Shown here: piece by piece, positions 35,386 through 42,868 of the stretch | How positions within the stretch are numbered: the stretch's first letter is position 1 | Layout: each line of letters starts with the position of its first letter | Assembly (NCBI GenBank): GCA_020636435.1 | Contig: JACJXX010000001.1 | Coordinates: forward strand, 1,674,001 to 1,738,000 | DNA: 64,000 nucleotides | Reading direction: 5' to 3' | Origin: Lewinellaceae bacterium | GTDB taxonomy: Bacteria > Bacteroidota > Bacteroidia > Chitinophagales > Saprospiraceae | Notes under the pieces: model-generated | What the model saw: only the letters and a program-made list of their open reading frames with translations | Databases searched by the model: none | Told to the model about the DNA's origin: nothing | Position numbers and translations under genes: made by a program

Positions 35386-37359
35386 ATGAAATCACTATTC
35401 GTTTTATTTTTCGCTTTTTTCTCATTATTTCTCGCTGCGCAGGCCTCGCTCATTCCCAGGGACAGCCTGTTCCAGGAGAAGGATCAATACGCCATTACCC
35501 TTTCGCCGGATGGGAAGCGGGTTTACTATCAGCGGCGCAGCGTGCAGGAAGGGCGTTTGTTCTACCTGGAAACCCAACGCCCCGGCAGGGAGGAGAGCCT
35601 GCCCTTTGACGGCGCCTTGCTGAACTGGAAGCTTACCCGGGACGGCAGTATCCTGGCGGTTGTACAATCCGGTGGAAAGTACCTCATCCTGATGGGGCCG
35701 GACGGGCGGAAAAAGCGGGAGATCAAACTCTTCCCCTTCCAGCAATTGCGCATCGAAGCGCTTAGCCCGAAACGCCCGGACGAGGCGGCTGTTTCAATCG
35801 TCGGAGAGAAGGACAGCCTCAACGGCATTTACCAAATCAACCTAAGTACTACTGGCAAATATCAAAAGATCAGCCCTCCGCTCGACTTCCAGAAGCTCTT
35901 CTTCGACCAGCAGCTCCGCTTGCGGGCCGGGCGGCTGCTCAACGATATCAACGGCTACTCCATTTATACTTACGACGGCAAAACCTGGACGGAGCGGCTG
36001 CGCTTCCCCTTCGACGAAAGCCAGTTCATCGGCGGCTTCCAGGATGTGGTCAGCGTCAGCGCCGACGGGCAAACCGTTTATGCAACCGACAATACCGGGC
36101 GGGATAAGACGGCCCTGGTGGCCATAGATGTGCCAACCGGAACCACTGAATTGCTCGCCGCCGACGGCAAGGCCGACATCCTGCCCTTCGGCGCCATGGT
36201 GGCTCCCGACGGGCGGCCGCAGATGGCGCTCAGCGTGTTCGCCACCGCCCGCCGCCACTTCCTGGACGCCGCCGCCCAGGCTGATTTCGAGTACGCCAAC
36301 CGGTTGTTGCAGGGCAACGCCAGCTTTGCCGACGCCAGCGCCGACGGCCGTATATGGCTGCTGCGGAAGCTGGAGGGCGGGCCTGTCTTATATTATCTCT
36401 TCGAGCGGAACAGCCGGCGGCTTACCCGCTTGTTCAGCGATTATCCTGCCCTTGACGGATACGCGTTGGCCAGCAGGCGGGCGTACAGCGTCATCACCCG
36501 CGATGGGTATGAGTTGCCGGTACAAGTTTACCTGCCGCCCGGCGCCGATGTGGACGGCGACGGCATCCCGGATCAACCCTTGCCCACCGTCGTCTACGTC
36601 CACGGCGGCCCCTGGGCAGGCGTGGTGCACTGGAACCAGTGGTTTCACAACCGCAATTTTCAACTGCTGGCCAACCGGGGTTATGCGGTGATCAACACCG
36701 AATTCCGCGGCAGCACCGGCCTGGGCAAACAATTCACGGACCTGGGAGACCGGCAATGGGGCGAGGCCATGCACCACGACAAGGTCGACATCACCCGCTG
36801 GGCCATCTGCCAGGGCATCGCCCGGGAAGGCAAGATAGCTATGTGGGGGTGGTCGTACGGCGGTTACGCCACCGCCGCCGCCCTGGCTTTTGCCCCCGAA
36901 CTCTACGCCTGTGGCATCTCCATGTACGGCCCAACCGACATGGATGCCTTTTTGCGTATTCCCTTTACCGATAACCCGCTTTGGCGCAACCGCGTGGGCG
37001 ACCCCCGCACGCCGGAAGGCGCCAGCCTGCTGAAAAAACAGTCTCCCATCAATCATATTCAGGATTACAGAAGCCCTATGCTGCTAACTACCGGCGGCAA
37101 GGACGGCAGGGTGCCGAAAAAGCAGGTCGACGAGTTTGCCGATGCCCTGAACGCAGGTGGCAAAGACGTCATCTATTTCTACTACCCGGAGGAAGTGCAC
37201 GACTACCGGGAGCCGGGTAGCTGGATATCCTTCTGGGCCATTGCCGAACAGTTCCTGGCCATGCACCTGGGCGGGCGCTACCAGCCCGTGGGAAGGGATT
37301 TGGAAAAGGGAGATTATAAAGTGGTTTATGGGCGAGCGTTTATCGGGCAGTTGGAATGA
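35386..37359 (+). CDS. Secreted S9-family prolyl oligopeptidase-type serine peptidase
   Basis: From ATG 35386 the 657-residue product has a signal peptide (MKSLFVLFFAFFSLFLAAQ). A beta-propeller of WD/PD40-like repeats occupies residues ~25-360 (YAITLSPDGKRVYYQ, VVSVSADGQTVYATD). The alpha/beta-hydrolase domain carries Ser490 in GWSYGGY, Asp573 in GGKDGRVP and His605 in EEVHDY, a complete triad in the right order. VYVHGGPWAG forms the oxyanion strand. It probably cleaves short peptides in the periplasm. A TTG two codons upstream is in frame but unlikely. Confidence 0.92.
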   Translation: MKSLFVLFFAFFSLFLAAQASLIPRDSLFQEKDQYAITLSPDGKRVYYQRRSVQEGRLFYLETQRPGREESLPFDGALLNWKLTRDGSILAVVQSGGKYLILMGPDGRKKREIKLFPFQQLRIEALSPKRPDEAAVSIVGEKDSLNGIYQINLSTTGKYQKISPPLDFQKLFFDQQLRLRAGRLLNDINGYSIYTYDGKTWTERLRFPFDESQFIGGFQDVVSVSADGQTVYATDNTGRDKTALVAIDVPTGTTELLAADGKADILPFGAMVAPDGRPQMALSVFATARRHFLDAAAQADFEYANRLLQGNASFADASADGRIWLLRKLEGGPVLYYLFERNSRRLTRLFSDYPALDGYALASRRAYSVITRDGYELPVQVYLPPGADVDGDGIPDQPLPTVVYVHGGPWAGVVHWNQWFHNRNFQLLANRGYAVINTEFRGSTGLGKQFTDLGDRQWGEAMHHDKVDITRWAICQGIAREGKIAMWGWSYGGYATAAALAFAPELYACGISMYGPTDMDAFLRIPFTDNPLWRNRVGDPRTPEGASLLKKQSPINHIQDYRSPMLLTTGGKDGRVPKKQVDEFADALNAGGKDVIYFYYPEEVHDYREPGSWISFWAIAEQFLAMHLGGRYQPVGRDLEKGDYKVVYGRAFIGQLE

Positions 37360-37425
37360 TCAAACTGGAATAGAGATGGGGTTAAGCCACAACTTAAGGA
37401 CCTGATTTGCAACAAAAATACGACC

Positions 37426-38493
37426 ATGACAATGCGGTTTCCTTCGCTTCTTTTCTACATTTTTTTCTTCCCTTTAGCCTTCCTCAGCTGCCGGCAGGCG
37501 CCTTCCCAATCCGTACTCCAGCTCTCCGCCGGCCACCAGGTCGTTTTCCTGGACAGCCTGCAGGCTGCCCGCGCCATTGTAAAAGACGAGGCCGAGGGCT
37601 TTTTCGAAAAGATCAGCCCGCTGGATATGGCCATACAGATGGGGCGCCCGCTGCCCGATACCTTCCGGCGAGAGGAACTGCTGAAGGACTACCGAGGCTT
37701 CCTGCAACAGGATGTGGAAAGCTTTAGCGAAGAAGGCCAGAAGTTGCTCCGCGAGGCATTCCGCAATGCCTTTGCGCTCACGGAGAAACTCCGCCCCGGC
37801 CTTTTCCCGGCCAACATCCGCCTCATCCAAACCAAGGGGCTCCACTACGGCCCTTCCGTTTACTACACCCGGGAAGATTGCATCATCATCCCCGAAAACG
37901 AGCTGCGGGAGGGCAACCGGAGCGGGCTCCTGCAGGTCATGCTGCACGAGGTGTTTCACATCTATTCCCGTTTCCATCCCGAAGAACGGGAGGCGCTCTA
38001 CCGGCTCATCGGCTTTGAGCCCATTCCTCAAACCCTCTTCTTTCCGGACAGCCTGGCCCAGCGGCTGCTCCTCAACCCCGACGGCATCAGCGTCAACTAC
38101 GCCATCAGCCTGAATCTGCCGGGCGACAGCCTGCCCGTCCGGGCCGTCCCCCTGATCGCCTCCGGGCAGCCCAACTACAGCCCCGCCCTGCCCGGGTTCT
38201 TTGCCTATCTGGATTTCCATCTCTATCCCTTGCAGGAGGAAACAGAAGGATACCGGGTGGTTACGCAGAACGGCCACCGCAGCCCTTTGCCTCCGCCCAA
38301 CCTCATCCCTGATTTCTTCCACCAGATCGGCGACAACACCAATTACATCATTCACCCCGATGAGATACTGGCGGACAATTTCGTGTTTCTGGTACTTGCG
38401 CAGACGGGGGAAAAGGACTTTGCGCTTTCCAATTATTCGGATCGGGGCCAGGAGGTGTTGAGGGGGATGGAGAGGGTGTTGAGGGAAGAATAG
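37426..38493 (+). CDS. Lipoprotein with HExxH metallopeptidase motif
   Basis: The 355-residue product has a lipoprotein signal (FPLAFLS, Cys22). The centre has MLHEVFHIY, giving H174-E175-x-x-H178, preceded by DCIIIPENEL, a typical edge strand of zincin proteases. About 130 residues later comes NYIIHPDEILADNFVF (E313), a candidate third zinc-ligand helix of the 'HPxExxADNF' type. I do not recognise the family, but the motif order fits a gluzincin. It begins 66 bp after the S9 peptidase and reads the same way, so the two could be co-transcribed. An ATG two codons in (37432) is an alternative start. Confidence 0.75.
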   Translation: MTMRFPSLLFYIFFFPLAFLSCRQAPSQSVLQLSAGHQVVFLDSLQAARAIVKDEAEGFFEKISPLDMAIQMGRPLPDTFRREELLKDYRGFLQQDVESFSEEGQKLLREAFRNAFALTEKLRPGLFPANIRLIQTKGLHYGPSVYYTREDCIIIPENELREGNRSGLLQVMLHEVFHIYSRFHPEEREALYRLIGFEPIPQTLFFPDSLAQRLLLNPDGISVNYAISLNLPGDSLPVRAVPLIASGQPNYSPALPGFFAYLDFHLYPLQEETEGYRVVTQNGHRSPLPPPNLIPDFFHQIGDNTNYIIHPDEILADNFVFLVLAQTGEKDFALSNYSDRGQEVLRGMERVLREE

Positions 38494-38509
38494 GCACCCC
38501 AATTATACG

Positions 38510-39787
38510 CTACGGCCGTGCCCCCCCTACTACAAACCGCTCAGTGAAGGTTTCGCCTCCTTCCACCCGAACATTCAGGTAATACATGCCGGGCGGCAAC
38601 TGGCTGGTGTTGAAACGCTCCACCTGATCCTCGAGCCGGCTAATGTCGCGTTGCATGGCCACCTGGCCAAGGCTGTTGTAAATGCGCATCGTTGCCTGGC
38701 GGCCTGCAAAGCCTTCCAGCGTGGCATTCAGTTCGTCTCCGGCGGGGTTGGGGTACAGGCTGATGCTTTGCGCAGCTTCGGCAGTAACCACGCCTGCACC
38801 CTGCGGGCGGAAAACGCCTGCGTCGCAGTTGTAAGACAGGGCGAAGTCGCCCTCTCCAGCCGGAGTAGAAGACTGTACCAACACATAGTGGACCTTGCCG
38901 AAGAAAGGCGTGAATAAAACCTCCGTGCCGTTGCCGCAACCGTTCGAATCGTCGGAAGAACCCAGGCAGCGCAGGCGGTTGCAGTGGCCGTAATAGATGG
39001 TGATCCGGGTGTCGAAGTTGGCCGCATTGCAGGTGCTCATGCTTTGAGTGAAACCGCCGTCGGTCGGGTCAAACTCATACCAAACTCCCGGGCCGGGAGT
39101 GCCGGGGCCACAGCGGCGTTCGTCATCCGCCAGGGCGCCGACGGTGGAGCCGGCGACGGTTGCTCCGCAGGAGATGAATTGGGCGTCCAGGCAGTCGTCG
39201 TTGTCAACTGTGGAAACCAGGGCAAAGGTAATGCTCCAACTGCCCAGCGAACCGGAGTCGTCGCTTGCGTCGTCATTGTAATACAACGACCAGGTTCCGT
39301 CTGCGCTGGCGCCGTTGAATACGCTGAGGGAGGGGTCGGGCTGAGTAACGGATCCGGGGCCTGGCGCCGGCCAGTTGTCGGTAGGGCCGTTGTTGGTTGG
39401 GCGGTAGGTGCCAGACGGGTTGGAGTTGGAAATATCCATAGCCAGGCTGTCATCGGCGAAAGTGTATTCGACGTTGTTTATGCCGTTGGAGCCTCCCACA
39501 TCCGACATCAGGACACACTGCTCGCCACCTGGGCCAACCAGAATAATATTCAGATCATTGGAAGAGGTGTGGCTCAGGCCCGTCAGGGTAACGGTGGCCT
39601 GGAGAAAGCCGGTGCCAATTCCGGATACATCGATCGTACTCGGATAGGGGTCGCCGATGCCGTTGGCGTTCGGTTGGGTAATGCCCCCGCCGTTGAAGGT
39701 CATAGACGGCTGGGCAACAAGGCTCAACCCCGTGAACAACAGGCAAATGAAAAACAGCGCTTTTAAATTCAGGAGAGATTTTTTCAT
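38510..39787 (-). CDS. Secreted P-domain protein with T9SS type A signal
   Basis: ATG 39787 gives 425 residues with a signal peptide (FFICLLFTGLSLVAQ). Residues ~35-190 match the proprotein-convertase P-domain pattern: IDVSGIGTGFLQATVTLTGLSHTSSNDLNIILVGPGGEQ and WSLYYNDDASDDSGSLGSWSITF in separate strands. A Cys-rich beta domain (residues ~195-335; CLDAQFISCG, CNRLRCLGSSDDSNGCG) follows. The end (LYPNPAGDELNATL...GMYYLNVRVEGGETFTERFVV) is a T9SS type A sorting domain. No protease domain is present, so the P-domain may act as a binding module. Confidence 0.87.
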   Translation of the reverse strand: MKKSLLNLKALFFICLLFTGLSLVAQPSMTFNGGGITQPNANGIGDPYPSTIDVSGIGTGFLQATVTLTGLSHTSSNDLNIILVGPGGEQCVLMSDVGGSNGINNVEYTFADDSLAMDISNSNPSGTYRPTNNGPTDNWPAPGPGSVTQPDPSLSVFNGASADGTWSLYYNDDASDDSGSLGSWSITFALVSTVDNDDCLDAQFISCGATVAGSTVGALADDERRCGPGTPGPGVWYEFDPTDGGFTQSMSTCNAANFDTRITIYYGHCNRLRCLGSSDDSNGCGNGTEVLFTPFFGKVHYVLVQSSTPAGEGDFALSYNCDAGVFRPQGAGVVTAEAAQSISLYPNPAGDELNATLEGFAGRQATMRIYNSLGQVAMQRDISRLEDQVERFNTSQLPPGMYYLNVRVEGGETFTERFVVGGARP

Positions 39788-40017
39788 CGTTCTTGGTTTA
39801 TGATTCGAAAAAAAAATTGCGATCCGGAGGGCAGGGGGGCTACTTTCCACGGTTGCATGCAGGCTGGCCCAAAGATGCAGCCTAACCGGCACAAACTTAT
39901 TGAACGGAGCCGGAGCATTTTTGATTCAAAAAATGATTTAAATCTAGGAAGGCAAGAAGAGGGAGCGCTTTCTCATTTCAACGTTCACGCAAAGTGGTGG
40001 CAGGTAGAACTACACGA

Positions 40018-40395
40018 TCATTCCCGGCTAAACACGATCTTCCCTTCCGGGCCGCCCCTGCCTTCACACTCATCGCTTACCCGGGTCATTGTCATGCCCT
40101 TGTCGGTCACTTCAACTGCATAAACGCCCTTTCCGGTGCAGTCGGAGCCTTCCACGTCCTGAATTCGCATTTGTCCGTCTTTGGCTTCGTACATTCCCGT
40201 GATCTCAATGTCGCCGTCTCCGCCGAAGTCCAGCCAATAGATATTGTCGGCCTTGATGGTCACGTGAAGGGGTATCATTTTGCCTTCGTCGCCGGGAACC
40301 ATCGTTTTCCAGTCGCCCACTACTTCAGATTGGGCGGAGAGGCTCGCGGAGAAGCAAAAACTGAACAGGGTCAATAAGAATGGTAAATACTTCAT
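40018..40395 (-). CDS. Small secreted beta-rich protein
   Basis: The 125-residue product has a signal peptide (LPFLLTLFSFCFSASLSAQ). The mature part (VVGDWKTMVPGDEGKMIPLHVTIKADNIYW in short strands, then QDVEGSDCTGKGVYAVEVTDKG) has the 'G.W.......' opening of lipocalin-like or DUF2147-like sandwiches. One Cys pair could form a disulfide. Function is unknown. It reads away from a long repeat-filled gap. Confidence 0.75.
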   Translation of the reverse strand: MKYLPFLLTLFSFCFSASLSAQSEVVGDWKTMVPGDEGKMIPLHVTIKADNIYWLDFGGDGDIEITGMYEAKDGQMRIQDVEGSDCTGKGVYAVEVTDKGMTMTRVSDECEGRGGPEGKIVFSRE

Positions 40396-40579
40396 TGGAA
40401 GTGATTTTAGGTAAAATAAATTTGTCGGGCTGAAAATAGGAAATAATCAGCGGAGAAGCATGCTTGCCTGCGCCGAATATTTTCAGCCTGAAACGTATTA
40501 CTACTTTGCCACTTTAAAATTGAGCCGCGCCTGGCCGCCAGGCAGATACCCATCCTCTCTTTGCCAGGGGCGTCAGCCC

Positions 40580-40756
40580 GTACCTTCTCAATATATAGAA
40601 TAAAACCTGTCGTCCTTACCACAAAGTGGCCCCTTTGGGGCAGGACTAAAACAAGGCTAAATCCCATTTCCAGGGCCTCATCCCGTTGGCAAACGGGAGC
40701 AAAGACCTGTCGTCCCTACAGGACTGGCAGCAAAACGACATTTATTGAGAAGGAGC
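40580..40756 (+). repeat. MITE-like element, copy 2
   Basis: The left end GTACCTTCTCAATA and right end TATTGAGAAGGAGC are degenerate forms of the ends seen in copies 1 and 3. The interior has AATAAAACCTGTCGTCCTTA, CAGGGCCTCATCCCGTTGGC and CTACAGGACTGGCAGCAAAA in the same order as the other copies. No target duplication is visible, so this is probably an older insertion. A hairpin element abuts its right end. Confidence 0.75.
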
Positions 40757-40953
40757 GACAGAAAGCCCATTTAGGCGCTAGGAAAGAGTAAAGTGTTCAA
40801 TTATGGGGCAGTGATTTTTGTGCCAGGCAAGGCGCGAAGATCGAGGATAGCCTAAGCTACCTGAGTGATGAGCAACGCAGCATGGCGCAAAAAGGACAAG
40901 CCAGAATGGACAGTTTATTCTTTCCTAGCGCCTTATTCCCATTCTGTCGCTCC
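40752..40953 (+). repeat. Hairpin element, copy 4
   Basis: Outer arms GGAGCGACAGAA and TTCTGTCGCTCC pair, as do AGGCGCTAGGAAAGA and TCTTTCCTAGCGCCT further in. The core is GAGTGATGAGCAACGCAGCA. From GGAAAGA inward it closely matches copy 2. The outermost arm includes MITE-type sequence that is present in inverted form on both sides. Confidence 0.75.
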
Positions 40954-41496
40954 TACGGAGCTTGCTTACCCCCTGCTAACCTAACCCGGAGCTCGCGCTC
41001 CGGGCTATGACCTGTCGCCGCTACGCGGCTGTTCTTAAAGCAACAAAGTATTAGGTTGCAGAGCAGCAGAAGGAAGAAAGGAAAAATATTTGCTAAAAAA
41101 GGGAGCATATAATAATAAAAACGATTCATGAATAAACAAGAAGGAGAAATAAAAACGGTTCTTAAACACTGATCTTCAAACTATTGAATCTCTTCAACTA
41201 ATTTATATCATCCCAGTAATTCAGCGAATTGTACTTCATTAGCCCTTAAATATTGCTGACATTTGTATTGTCAACGATGAAGAACGACAGTTGGCAGGTT
41301 CCTTCGGAAGAGAAGGACGAGAAAAGACTTACTACAACACATGACGCAAAGAAGTTTGGCTCAAACTTCTTTGGCACAGTGTAAAAGATTGTAATCCCAC
41401 GAATGCTTTTATATTATAATCCTATGAAAGATTTTCGGGGGTATCAAAGGATACCCTCAATTTTGGTATGTAGATAGCCTCTCAAAGCTCTTTTGG

Positions 41497-41526
41497 AAAC
41501 CGGCCCACTGTGGCCGGTTTTTTTTT
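41497..41526 (+). terminator. Orphan rho-independent terminator
   Basis: AAACCGGCC-CACTGT-GGCCGGTTT is a perfect 9-bp stem followed by TTTTTTT on the plus strand. No plus-strand gene lies upstream within 3 kb, so it either ends an unrecognised transcript or works for the minus-strand pdxH gene, whose stop is 80 bp away. Confidence 0.7.
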
Positions 41527-41605
41527 GATAGCACCCTATCCTTCCCGGACAGGCCTGCCCTGCCAAACGAACAACCATCAACAAACGACGAGCAACAGCC
41601 AAACG

Positions 41606-42244
41606 CTACGGCGCCAGCCTTTCCACAGCCCATCCCCCACCCTCTTGCCGGGAATACAAAAACCGGTCGTGCAGCCGGCTGGGCCTGCCCTGCCAGAATT
41701 CGAAGCTGACGGGCGCCACCCGGTAGCCCCCCCAAAAGGACGGCAGGGGCACTTCCTGGTTGAGGAATTTGCGCTTCATCTCTTCGAACTTCGCCAGCAG
41801 CAGTTGCCGGGAGCCCACCGCCGAGCTTTGGTTGGACACCCAAGCGCCGATCTGGCTGCCCCGGGGGCGGCTCATAAAATACTTCAGCGACTCGCCGGCG
41901 GAAACCTGCTCCGTGCTGCCCGCGATGTGCACCTGCCGCTCCAGCTCCGGCCAGTAGAACAGCAGAGACACCCTGGGGTTGCCCGCGATCTCCCGGGCCT
42001 TGCGGCTCTCGTAGTTGGTGAAAAACACCAGCCCTTTCTCGTCGAAATACTTCAGCAGGACGGTGCGCTGCGACGGCTGCCCGCCGGGCGACACGGTGGC
42101 CAGGCTCATGGCGTTCGGCGTGGCGGCTTCGCTGTTGAGCGCCTGCTCAAACCAGCGCTCGAACTGCCGGAAAGGGTCGTCGTCGAGGTTCGCCCGCGAC
42201 AGGCCGTCGCGGGTGTATTCTTCGCGTAGGGCGGCAAGGTCCAT
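41606..42244 (-). CDS. pdxH: Pyridoxamine 5'-phosphate oxidase PdxH
   Basis: PdxH uses FMN to oxidise pyridoxamine or pyridoxine 5'-phosphate to pyridoxal 5'-phosphate. The 212-residue protein shows the family blocks in order: REEYTRDGLSRANLDDDPFRQFERW, NAMSLATVSPGGQPSQRTVLLK, GLVFFTNYESRKAREI, HIAGSTEQVS, SRPRGSQIGAWVSNQSSAV, and the C-terminal PVSFEFWQGRPSRLHDRFLY with substrate-binding RLHDR. The length is normal for the family. It lies alone on its strand with a small acidic-protein gene upstream. Confidence 0.97.
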   Translation of the reverse strand: MDLAALREEYTRDGLSRANLDDDPFRQFERWFEQALNSEAATPNAMSLATVSPGGQPSQRTVLLKYFDEKGLVFFTNYESRKAREIAGNPRVSLLFYWPELERQVHIAGSTEQVSAGESLKYFMSRPRGSQIGAWVSNQSSAVGSRQLLLAKFEEMKRKFLNQEVPLPSFWGGYRVAPVSFEFWQGRPSRLHDRFLYSRQEGGGWAVERLAP

Positions 42245-42336
42245 GTTGGGACGGTAGTTGGTTCAGGGCAAACCTAATACAATTGTACAGGATTGGCAAG
42301 AAAATGTCCGGGCGGGGACAGTGGAAAGGTAATTCT

Positions 42337-42660
42337 TCAAAGCACCATTCGAAACATCCGCACCAGTTCCCGCTCAAAGTTGGTGTACCGGTCATCTGCT
42401 TCAAACAGTATTTTCACGTCATTCAGCAGGCGTTGCCGGCTGGCCTCGTCGGCCATGTACCTGTCGTGGTAAGCCCGCAGGATGTCGATGCATTTGATAT
42501 CGGAGCACTGGTCAAAAACGGATTTCATTTTATCGAAGGTGTTTTCATCAACCCGCTGCCGGATGAGATGCAGGTCGTCGGGCTCGACATCGGCATTGAC
42601 GGAAGCGGCGTAGAGCATGGCAAAAGTGGAGAATTCTTCGTAGGTCCAGTTGGTTTCCAT
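42337..42660 (-). CDS. Small acidic helical protein, TerB-like
   Basis: The 107-residue protein is all-helical and acidic with no signal peptide. FSTFAMLYAASVNADVEPDDLHLI followed by CIDILRAYHDRYMADEASRQRLLNDVKILFEADDRYTNFERELVRMF resembles the TerB/co-chaperone-like helical bundle with its 'aD....e...i' opening. This assignment is tentative and the function is unknown. It lies 90 bp upstream of pdxH on the same strand. Confidence 0.7.
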   Translation of the reverse strand: METNWTYEEFSTFAMLYAASVNADVEPDDLHLIRQRVDENTFDKMKSVFDQCSDIKCIDILRAYHDRYMADEASRQRLLNDVKILFEADDRYTNFERELVRMFRMVL

Positions 42661-42868
42661 GTATTTAGTTTTTGCGCCTGGAATTTACGACAAATTGGGC
42701 AGGAATGCCAGATTCTGCCGGCTTCGAATTTTTATCCGTCAAAAACCGCCTCAGGGGAAAAAAGGAGTGCTTATGTTTGTCTAATGATGGAAAGCAACGG
42801 GAGGAGATTTCGCGCCTGATCCTGCATCTGTCTTCCATGCACGAAACCGGCTCCCTAAAAAACAGAAA

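Larger units (their letters stand above)
40396..41605. other. 1.2-kb repeat-filled intergenic region
   Basis: No gene could be supported here. It contains a MITE-like copy (40580-40756), a hairpin element (40752-40953), further CTGTCGCTCCTACGGAGC and CCTGTCGCCGCTACGCGGCT modules related to the MITE interior (40943-41030), and a terminator-like hairpin at 41497-41526. The AT-rich stretch 41040-41495 has only very short open frames (for example MNKQEGEIKTVLKH from 41129) that could be remnants. Confidence 0.6.
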
